Source of the DNA: Bacillota bacterium | Lineage (GTDB): Bacteria; Bacillota; Clostridia; Oscillospirales; Acutalibacteraceae | Direction of reading: 5' to 3' | Length of the DNA: 5,141 bases | Assembly (NCBI GenBank): GCA_030705695.1 | Contig: JAUZPX010000117.1 | Coordinates: 1-5,141, forward strand | Shown: positions 1-5,141 of the stretch, in pieces | Position numbering within the stretch: position 1 is the stretch's first letter | Layout of the letters: every line of letters begins with the position of its first letter | Made by a program: the position numbers and the translations under genes | The notes under the pieces: model-generated | Database searches by the model: none | What the model was told of the DNA's origin: nothing | Seen by the model: the letters and a program-made list of their open reading frames with translations, nothing else

Positions 1-51
1 GTGATGAATCAATGAAATTATCAAAATATTTATAAAAACTTAAAAATAATA

Positions 52-80
52 TTGACAAAGTGATTATTTACTAATAATAT
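52..80 (+). promoter_or_regulatory. Probable sigma-A promoter of acpP
   Basis: A perfect -35 box TTGACA lies at 52-57, followed by a 17-nt spacer and a -10 box TAATAT at 75-80 (4 of 6 consensus bases). The surrounding DNA is very AT-rich, as is usual for promoters in low-GC Gram-positives. Transcription would start near 87, giving acpP a leader of roughly 120 nt. This is a match by eye; the start point is inferred, not measured. Confidence 0.7.
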
Positions 81-92
81 GTTTCTATGGAA

Positions 93-129
93 ATGCTACA
101 GGCTATATTTAATATAGTGATTGTAGCAT
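93..129 (+). promoter_or_regulatory. Leader hairpin A upstream of acpP (or operator palindrome)
   Basis: ATGCTACA at 93-100 is perfectly complementary to TGTAGCAT at 122-129. Nested inside, CTATAT (103-108) pairs with ATATAG (112-117) around a 3-nt loop, with a small internal loop (GG against TGAT) between the two helices. The element starts just after the predicted transcription start, so it could be an RNA hairpin in the acpP leader or a DNA operator for a repressor. No U-run follows it, so it is not a terminator on its own. I do not recognise it as a known riboswitch or as a FapR or FabT site. Confidence 0.5.
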
Positions 130-142
130 AAAATGTGATTGT

Positions 143-166
143 TTGTCTACAATACAGAACAGACAA
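143..166 (+). promoter_or_regulatory. Leader hairpin B upstream of acpP
   Basis: TTGTCT (143-148) is complementary to AGACAA (161-166) around a 12-nt loop. A flanking G141-C167 pair could form if one T is bulged. It lies between hairpin A and the acpP ribosome binding site at 196-201. A T-run occurs at 180-186, but it is 14 nt from the stem, too far for a standard intrinsic terminator. The stem is short and may be a chance match in AT-rich DNA. Confidence 0.3.
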
Positions 167-208
167 CACAAAAATTAACTTTTTTTATATTATTTAGGAG
201 GCTTTACC

Positions 209-436
209 ATGGTTTTAGAGAAAGTAAAGGCAATTTTAAGCGAGCAGTTTGATGTCGAGGAAGATAACATAACCGCTGAAACTATTATTCAAGATGATTT
301 AGGCGCTGATTCATTGGACATCGTCGATCTTCTGATGTCAATCGAGGATGAATTTGATGTTGAAATCCCTGATGAAGAAATTGAAAATATAAAAACTGTC
401 GGCGATCTCGTAACTTATGTAGAGTCCCACTCATAA
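209..436 (+). CDS. acpP: Acyl carrier protein AcpP
   Basis: This 75-residue, strongly acidic protein is a complete bacterial acyl carrier protein, the cytosolic carrier of growing chains in type II fatty-acid synthesis. The family signature is clear: the GADSLD motif places the phosphopantetheine-bearing serine at Ser35, followed by the helix II stretch IVDLLMSIEDEFD and the EIPDEE segment typical of housekeeping AcpP. Length matches the usual 75-80 residues. The start is set by a perfect AGGAGG at 196-201, 7 nt before the ATG. It is transcribed alone: its own promoter and a long leader lie upstream and an intrinsic terminator follows 23 nt after the stop. No fab, plsX or rnc genes, frequent acpP neighbours, are visible, so a dedicated secondary-metabolite carrier cannot be excluded, but the sequence looks like the fatty-acid type. 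Confidence 0.95.
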   Translation: MVLEKVKAILSEQFDVEEDNITAETIIQDDLGADSLDIVDLLMSIEDEFDVEIPDEEIENIKTVGDLVTYVESHS

Positions 437-459
437 GTATTCTTCGTTTAATATTTTTC

Positions 460-497
460 ACAGGTTGAGGATATTTATCTTCAGCCTGTTTTGTTGT
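460..497 (+). terminator. Intrinsic terminator of acpP
   Basis: A 13-bp stem pairs 460-472 (ACAGGTTGAGGAT) with 477-489 (ATCTTCAGCCTGT) around the 4-nt loop ATTT. Two of the pairs are G-U wobbles. A U-rich tail with two interrupting Gs follows (TTTTGTTGT). The mirrored side lacks a matching A-run, so it works on the + strand only. It separates acpP from the decarboxylase unit. Confidence 0.85.
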
Positions 498-566
498 ATT
501 ACAGCAATATATACTGAAATTATTGTTTTTCAAGTTAATTAACTATAACATGAGAAGCTTAATGTA

Positions 567-595
567 TTGCAAACATGGCAGAATTCGGGTATAAT
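567..595 (+). promoter_or_regulatory. Probable sigma-A promoter of the decarboxylase beta/gamma unit
   Basis: A perfect TATAAT is found at 590-595, with TTGCAA (4 of 6 consensus -35 bases) at 567-572 and an ideal 17-nt spacer. Its position right after the acpP terminator and 38 nt before the next start codon supports it. Transcription would start near 602, giving a leader of about 32 nt. Confidence 0.7.
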
Positions 596-633
596 AACAA
601 AGATACAGATTATAAACGGAAAAGGAAAAAACA

Positions 634-1779
634 ATGGGAGATTTCTCTTTTATTTTAAATAGCTTTCATGCGTTGACATGGCAGATGGTTGTCATGTGGG
701 CAATTGGGGGAGTATTGATATGGCTTGCTATAAAAAAACAATTCGAGCCTGCTTTATTATTGCCGATAGGCTTCGGTGCAATACTCGTTAATCTGCCATT
801 TGCTGATACTATGGGTGTTGCAAGTCAAAGCGGAATAATTAAATGGCTGTTTTCGGTTGGAGTTCATTCTTCCGAGGCGATGCCGCTTCTGCTTTTTGTC
901 GGCATTGGAGCTATGATTGATTTTGGTCCGTTGCTTCTTAATCCGAAACTTATGCTTTGCGGTGCGGCGGCACAGCTCGGCATTTTCATAACTATTATTC
1001 TATCTGCACTTTTTGGGTTCCATTTAAACGACGCTATGAGCGCAGGAGTTATCGGTGCTGCTGACGGTCCAACAGCTATTCTTGTTTCAATTAAGATGAA
1101 CAGCGCATATAAAGGCGCTATTGCCGTTGCGGCATATTCATATATGGCGCTTGTGCCAATAATTCAGCCTGCTGCGATTAAACTTGTTACAACAAAAAAA
1201 GAGCGTCAGATCCGTATGCAATATAATCCGAAACAAGTTTCCAAAACAACGAAGATTCTTTTCCCGATTATTGTTACAATGGTTGCAGGATTTATTGCTC
1301 CTGCATCGGTGGCACTTGTCGGATTCTTGATGTTTGGAAATCTTATTCGTGAATGCGGTGTGCTTGAAAGTTTATCGCAAACGGCACAGACATCACTTGC
1401 AAATTTAATAACGATATTTCTTGGCATCACTATTGCATTCCAGATGCGAGCAAGCGAGTTTTTAACATTTGGTACTTTGCTAATTATGGTTATCGGTCTG
1501 TTTGCATTTGTGTTTGATACTATAGGTGGAGTGCTGTTTATAAAACTTTTGAATCTCTTTACACCGAAAGAAAAAAGAATGAACCCAATGCTCGGTGCAG
1601 CAGGAATATCAGCATTTCCGATGTCAGCAAGAGTTGTGCAGAAAATGGCTCTTAAAGAAGACGACCAGAATCATTTGCTTATGCATGCAGTCGGTGCCAA
1701 TGTAGCCGGACAGATTGGCTCGGTTGTAGCCGGAGGTATTATTTTGTCGCTGGGGCTTAATATGCTTCATTTGGCTTAA
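634..1779 (+). CDS. Sodium-translocating decarboxylase, beta subunit (OadB/MmdB/GcdB family)
   Basis: This 381-residue polytopic membrane protein belongs to the beta subunits of biotin-dependent sodium-pumping decarboxylases. In the family, this subunit decarboxylates carboxybiotin and couples it to sodium export. Visible hallmarks are IDFGPLLLNPK (about residues 95-105), the re-entrant motif GAADGPTAI with Asp144 (the family's key sodium/proton-binding aspartate), SYMALVPIIQP (169-179), and near the C-terminus GANVAGQIGSVVAGG with Asn356 and Ser363. Many hydrophobic segments span the whole length. It is shorter than the Klebsiella oxaloacetate decarboxylase beta subunit (about 430 residues) but in the range I expect for Gram-positive homologues. 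AAAGGA at 621-626, 7 nt before the ATG, supports the start. The substrate (oxaloacetate, methylmalonyl-CoA, glutaconyl-CoA or malonate) cannot be read from the beta subunit, and no carboxyltransferase or biotin carrier gene is in the window, so no gene symbol is given. Confidence 0.93.
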   Translation: MGDFSFILNSFHALTWQMVVMWAIGGVLIWLAIKKQFEPALLLPIGFGAILVNLPFADTMGVASQSGIIKWLFSVGVHSSEAMPLLLFVGIGAMIDFGPLLLNPKLMLCGAAAQLGIFITIILSALFGFHLNDAMSAGVIGAADGPTAILVSIKMNSAYKGAIAVAAYSYMALVPIIQPAAIKLVTTKKERQIRMQYNPKQVSKTTKILFPIIVTMVAGFIAPASVALVGFLMFGNLIRECGVLESLSQTAQTSLANLITIFLGITIAFQMRASEFLTFGTLLIMVIGLFAFVFDTIGGVLFIKLLNLFTPKEKRMNPMLGAAGISAFPMSARVVQKMALKEDDQNHLLMHAVGANVAGQIGSVVAGGIILSLGLNMLHLA

Positions 1780-1792
1780 GGGAGGGCTGAAT

Positions 1793-1978
1793 ATGAATTT
1801 TCAGTTATTAAATGTGTTTCAAAGCTTACTTGGTCCTGTCAATACGGCAGACGTAATAAAAACATTATGGCTGCTTCTTCAGGGAATGGTAGGACTGTTT
1901 GTTGTAATGACACTTTTATATGTGATTGTTACGGTATTCGGCAAAATTTTTAAAGAAAAGAATACAAATGAGAAATAA
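1793..1978 (+). CDS. Small OadG/gamma-like membrane subunit
   Basis: This 61-residue protein has one strong hydrophobic helix (about residues 24-49) followed by a short lysine-rich tail, the pattern of an inner-membrane protein with a cytoplasmic C-terminus. The LLQGMVGLFVVMTLLYVIV stretch resembles the single transmembrane segment of OadG/MmdD gamma or delta subunits, which anchor and assemble the sodium-pumping decarboxylase complex. It starts 13 nt after the beta-subunit stop and has a strong GGGAGGG ribosome binding site at 1780-1786, so the two are surely cotranscribed. It is unusually short: the proline-rich linker and the C-terminal metal-binding tail of classical OadG are absent, making it closer in size to the tiny epsilon subunit known from Veillonella. 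The subunit assignment rests on context plus a generic helix, so it is moderate. Confidence 0.7.
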   Translation: MNFQLLNVFQSLLGPVNTADVIKTLWLLLQGMVGLFVVMTLLYVIVTVFGKIFKEKNTNEK

Positions 1979-2045
1979 TGATTAAGATTTTAAATTTAAA
2001 GTATTAATTATATAAAATCCGTAAATTCAGGAAGGCGATTAAACG

Positions 2046-3485
2046 ATGGCACAACAGAAAAAACTTGTTGAAGCAATTACTTCACGTGATGAGGACTTCG
2101 CAAAATGGTATACAGATATCGTAAAGAAAGCGGAGCTTATTGATTATTCAGGGGTGAAAGGATGCATGGTTATCCGCCCTTACGGATATGCCATTTGGGA
2201 AAATATTCAAAAAGATTTGGACAGACGTTTTAAAGAAACAGGTCACGAAAACGTATATATGCCTATGTTTATTCCTGAAAGCTTGCTTCAGAAAGAAAAA
2301 GATCATGTTAAGGGTTTTGCTCCTGAAGTAGCATGGGTAACTCAGGGCGGAGCAGAAAAGCTTACGGAACGTCTTTGCGTACGTCCGACAAGTGAAGTTC
2401 TGTTTTGCGAACACTACGCAAAAATTATAAATTCTTATCGTGATTTGCCGAAGCTTTACAATCAGTGGTGTTCGGTAGTCCGCTGGGAGAAAACAACACG
2501 TCCGTTTTTAAGATCTTCTGAATTTTTGTGGCAGGAAGGCCATACCATGCACGAAACCGCTGAAGAGGCACAGGAAGAAACGATGAGAATGCTTCATGTG
2601 TATCATGATTTCTATAAAGAAACTTTGGCGATTCCTGCGGTCATCGGCAAAAAAACTGATAAAGAGAAATTTGCAGGCGCCGAGGCAACATATACTATTG
2701 AGCCTATGATGCATAACGGTGTTGCATTGCAAGGCGGTACATCACATTATTTCGGCGATGGATTTGCACGCAGTTTTGATATTACGTTTACTGGCAGAGA
2801 TAACAAACTGGCATATCCGCATCAGACTTCATGGGGTGTTTCCACTCGTTTAATCGGTGCCTTGATAATGGTACATTCCGACGATGACGGTCTTGTTCTT
2901 CCCCCGAAGATTTCACCAATTCAAATAGCTATAATTCCGATTGCAATGCATAAAGAAGGCGTTTTAGAGAAAGCTGATTCCCTTTATAAGCGTCTTAAAG
3001 ACGAATTTCGAGTCAAGCTTGATAACAGTGACCAAAGCCCGGGTTGGAAATTTAGCCAATACGAGATGAAAGGCGTACCTGTCCGTATAGAGATAGGCCC
3101 TAAAGATATCGAAAATAATCAGTGTGTTATCGTTCGCCGTGATACAAGGGAGAAGATTGTTGTATCGATTGATAACCTTGAAACGGCAGTTCGTGAAACC
3201 CTAGAAACAATGCATAACGATATGTACAATAATGCATTGGAAAACTTGCATGAAAAAACATTCGTAGCGAAAAATCACGAGGAATTTCTGGATATTGCCC
3301 AAAATAAGCCCGGTTTTATCAAAGCAATGTGGTGTGGAGACAGCGCATGCGAGGACAAACTAAAAGATGAAACAGGCGGTGTGAAATCACGCTGCATTCC
3401 CTTCGATGAAGAGCATATTACAGATACCTGCGCATGCTGCGGAAAACCTGCACAGCACATGGTTTATTGGGGAAAACAATATTGA
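2046..3485 (+). CDS. proS: Prolyl-tRNA synthetase, short archaeal/eukaryal-like type
   Basis: This 479-residue cytosolic class II aminoacyl-tRNA synthetase attaches proline to tRNA-Pro. Motif 1 covers about residues 36-76 (GCMVIRPYGYAIW then VYMPMFIP), the proline-site loop RPTSEV is at 113-118, motif 2 is RWEKTTRPFLRSSEF from 146, and motif 3 is WGVSTRLIGAL from 263. A HGTP-type anticodon-binding domain follows from about 290. The C-terminal domain ends in YWGKQY and carries Cys430, Cys435, Cys462, Cys464 and Cys465, the spacing of the zinc site in the Thermus-like enzymes. The long editing insertion between motifs 2 and 3 of the E. coli type (about 570 residues in total) is missing, so this is the short form with no cis-editing domain. 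AGGAAGG at 2029-2035, 10 nt before the ATG, sets the start. No terminator separates it from the upstream membrane gene, so readthrough from the decarboxylase promoter is plausible. Confidence 0.97.
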   Translation: MAQQKKLVEAITSRDEDFAKWYTDIVKKAELIDYSGVKGCMVIRPYGYAIWENIQKDLDRRFKETGHENVYMPMFIPESLLQKEKDHVKGFAPEVAWVTQGGAEKLTERLCVRPTSEVLFCEHYAKIINSYRDLPKLYNQWCSVVRWEKTTRPFLRSSEFLWQEGHTMHETAEEAQEETMRMLHVYHDFYKETLAIPAVIGKKTDKEKFAGAEATYTIEPMMHNGVALQGGTSHYFGDGFARSFDITFTGRDNKLAYPHQTSWGVSTRLIGALIMVHSDDDGLVLPPKISPIQIAIIPIAMHKEGVLEKADSLYKRLKDEFRVKLDNSDQSPGWKFSQYEMKGVPVRIEIGPKDIENNQCVIVRRDTREKIVVSIDNLETAVRETLETMHNDMYNNALENLHEKTFVAKNHEEFLDIAQNKPGFIKAMWCGDSACEDKLKDETGGVKSRCIPFDEEHITDTCACCGKPAQHMVYWGKQY

Positions 3486-3631
3486 TTATTATAAGTGGTT
3501 GAGTAACAGCTTTGCCAATATCTGAAAAGAATACTCACAATGCACATTTACGTTTTAGCAAAATGATGTGGCTTAATTGAATTTTGTAATACTTACCCAG
3601 TTTTTTGTACGGTGCTGTATCCTAACAATCA

Positions 3632-3687
3632 AGTTAATTCGATTTTTGGAGTAATATCAAGAGTTATCAAAGAAAAGGAGTTAATTC
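3632..3687 (+). repeat. Nine-base direct repeat pair before the FkbH-like gene
   Basis: AGTTAATTC occurs at 3632-3640 and again at 3679-3687, the second copy overlapping the end of the ribosome binding site. Between them TATCAA occurs twice 10 nt apart (3655-3660 and 3665-3670), one helical turn. Such spacing can mark a regulator site, but in AT-rich DNA it may be chance. The rest of the 203-nt spacer (3486-3688) shows no convincing promoter, terminator, RNA gene or small gene. Confidence 0.25.
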
Positions 3688-3688
3688 A

Positions 3689-5141
3689 ATGGTTGATTTT
3701 TCAAAAATTAAACTGGTTATTTGGGATTTGGACGATACATTTTGGAACGGTATAATAAGCGAACAGAATGTTTTTATCGAAGAACGGAACATTGAATTAA
3801 TAAAAACACTTACCGATTGTGGAATAATAAATACGATTTGCTCTAAGAATGATTTTGAAGTCGTAAAAAATAAACTTTCAGAAACCGATTTATGGGATTA
3901 TTTTGTTTTTTCATCAATAAATTGGGAAAGCAAAGGAATTCGAGTAAAACAAATTATTGAAGATATGTGTTTGCGTCCGGCAAACGTGCTGTTTATTGAC
4001 GACAATGATATGAATTTAAATGAAGCATTATATTTTTGCCCTGAACTTATGATTTCATCGCCGGATGTAATAAACGATTTATATATGTTTGCCAAATCGG
4101 CAAATAAGAGTGATTTACAACATAAACGATTAAAGCAATATAAGTTATTGGAAAAAAAGCAAGAACTACGAAACGAGTTTAGCAACAACGAAGAATTTCT
4201 TCTTAGTTGTAACATCCAAGTTGTAATTAAAAACGATTGTATGAAATGTGTGGATAGATTACATGAACTGGTAATGAGAAGCAATCAACTCAACTACACA
4301 AAAAACAGACAATCTATTGAGGATTTTACGAATTTAATTTCAGACAAGAGTGTTAATTCTGGTTACGTTGAGGTTTCTGATAAATTCGGTGACTATGGCA
4401 TTGTTGGATTTTATGCAATAAAAGACAATGAATTAATTCATTTTGCATTTTCGTGCAGAACCCTTGGTATGAAAGTTGAGCAGTGGGTGTATGCCCAAAT
4501 AGGATATCCTAAACTAAAAGTTGTCGCCGAAGTAGCATCCGCGCTTGAAAACAATTTTTCACCAAGTTGGATAAACAATATTAAATTGAATTCACGATCA
4601 GATCAAGCTGTCATTTCCGATTTGATATTGTTCAAAGGTTCATGCGATATGTTGCAGCTGTTTACTTTTATTAAAAAAACTCCAAATATCAAAACTGAAT
4701 TTACATACGTTAATAAATTAGGTCAAACAATGATGGGCCAAAATCATACTTCTCAAATATTAACGTCATTGTTGTGTGATGATGCAAAAAAAAATCAAAT
4801 AATTGCTGAGGTTCCGTTTCTTGACAACAACTCGTTAACAACATCCATTGCCACCATTAAGTATAAATACATTTTTTTATCATTACTGATAGATGGCACA
4901 TTGGGTGTTTATAAAAGACGTGAGTCCGGAGAATGTATTTCTGAATTGGAAGATTACTACCCATTAACGTATAAAGAAAATTTTAATTTATATATAAATC
5001 AACAGATATACACAGGTAATAATATTTTTACGCAAGAAAGCCTACAACAATTTTCATCAAAATATGAATATGTAGACACTTCAAACGCAAAAATTACTAT
5101 TGAAAACCTAAAAAAAATCCGAGAAATTATTCCAAAAGAAA
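3689..5141 (+). CDS. FkbH-like HAD/GNAT-like protein with C-terminal SGNH-like domain, 3' end cut by window
   Basis: The open frame runs 484 codons to the window edge without a stop. The start is supported by AAAGGAG at 3674-3680, 8 nt before the ATG. Residues 9-110 are a HAD domain of the FkbH (subfamily IIIC) type: WDLDDTFWNG holds Asp13 and Asp15, CSKND gives motif II at Ser52, INWESK gives Lys82, and FIDDND gives Asp104/Asp105. Residues about 175-270 match the GNAT-like half of FkbH proteins: RLHELVMRSNQLNYT (190-204), SDKFGDYGIVG (230-240) and SCRTLGMKVE (255-264). Known FkbH enzymes move a glyceryl group from 1,3-bisphosphoglycerate to a carrier-protein thiol. A third domain begins near residue 311 with FKGSCDM (Ser318), which I read as a diverged SGNH/GDSL block I; its expected C-terminal Asp-His motif would lie beyond the edge. 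The gene is visibly more AT-rich than those upstream. Function and substrate are inferred from family only. Confidence 0.85.
   Translation, partial: MVDFSKIKLVIWDLDDTFWNGIISEQNVFIEERNIELIKTLTDCGIINTICSKNDFEVVKNKLSETDLWDYFVFSSINWESKGIRVKQIIEDMCLRPANVLFIDDNDMNLNEALYFCPELMISSPDVINDLYMFAKSANKSDLQHKRLKQYKLLEKKQELRNEFSNNEEFLLSCNIQVVIKNDCMKCVDRLHELVMRSNQLNYTKNRQSIEDFTNLISDKSVNSGYVEVSDKFGDYGIVGFYAIKDNELIHFAFSCRTLGMKVEQWVYAQIGYPKLKVVAEVASALENNFSPSWINNIKLNSRSDQAVISDLILFKGSCDMLQLFTFIKKTPNIKTEFTYVNKLGQTMMGQNHTSQILTSLLCDDAKKNQIIAEVPFLDNNSLTTSIATIKYKYIFLSLLIDGTLGVYKRRESGECISELEDYYPLTYKENFNLYINQQIYTGNNIFTQESLQQFSSKYEYVDTSNAKITIENLKKIREIIPKE

Noticed and set aside
180..186. T-run in the acpP leader as an attenuator terminator
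   Set aside because: The nearest stem (143-166) ends 14 nt earlier, and no alternative stem abutting the T-run was found.
209..436. AcpP as the dedicated carrier partner of the FkbH-like protein
   Set aside because: They are more than 3 kb apart with a terminator and three other genes between, and AcpP has the normal fatty-acid-type sequence. A partner carrier is more likely to lie beyond the right edge.
2046..3485. Missing editing domain in ProS as a truncation
   Set aside because: The short form without the insertion is a well-known ProRS class, and all class II motifs plus the C-terminal cysteine domain are intact.
3500..3537. TGAGTA (3500-3505) and TACTCA (3532-3537) as a terminator for proS
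   Set aside because: The stem is only 6 bp, the loop is 26 nt, and no T-run follows, so it is not a credible intrinsic terminator.
3601..3606. Run of six T after proS as a terminator tail
   Set aside because: The preceding bases (about 3565-3600) do not form a GC-rich stem that ends at the T-run.
3898..4284. A 128-codon open frame on the minus strand
   Set aside because: It lies wholly inside the FkbH-like gene on the opposite strand. Its product is rich in Ser, Asn, Leu and Phe without motifs, and the + strand frame carries unmistakable conserved motifs.
1..5141. CRISPR arrays, tRNA or rRNA genes, and insertion sequences
   Set aside because: No regularly spaced repeats, cloverleaf-like segments, rRNA-like sequence, terminal inverted repeats or transposase motifs were seen on either strand by eye.

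Overview
The window looks like chromosomal DNA from a low-GC Gram-positive bacterium, most likely an anaerobic member of the Clostridia (an Oscillospiraceae/Ruminococcaceae-type genome is my best guess). The reasons are the AT-rich intergenic DNA, strong AGGAGG-like ribosome binding sites, standard stop codons, a sodium-translocating decarboxylase beta subunit, and a short archaeal/eukaryal-type prolyl-tRNA synthetase. All five genes are on the + strand.

Layout. Positions 1-208 hold a sigma-A-type promoter and a structured leader of about 120 nt for acpP (209-436, acyl carrier protein), which is closed by a clear intrinsic terminator (460-497). A new promoter (567-595) then starts a unit made of a sodium-pumping decarboxylase beta subunit (634-1779), a 61-residue OadG/gamma-like membrane protein 13 nt downstream (1793-1978), and, 67 nt later with no visible terminator between, proS (2046-3485). 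After a 203-nt spacer without a recognisable terminator or promoter comes a distinctly more AT-rich gene (3689 to beyond the window end). It encodes a FkbH-type HAD/GNAT-like protein with a further C-terminal domain that resembles an SGNH/GDSL esterase fold, cut off by the window edge.

How they fit together. AcpP carries acyl groups for fatty-acid synthesis. The beta and gamma-like subunits would couple decarboxylation of a carboxybiotin to outward sodium transport, but the carboxyltransferase and biotin-carrier subunits are not here. ProS is housekeeping. The last gene appears to start a separate, accessory segment. By family analogy its HAD domain may load a glyceryl-like or other acyl group onto a carrier protein, and such genes usually sit in polyketide, nonribosomal peptide or surface-polysaccharide clusters, so the DNA to the right of this window is where a new pathway would be found.

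The most interesting items are the HAD/GNAT-like/SGNH-like fusion at the right edge and the acpP leader, whose hairpins can be drawn in mutually exclusive forms. The rest is ordinary core genome.
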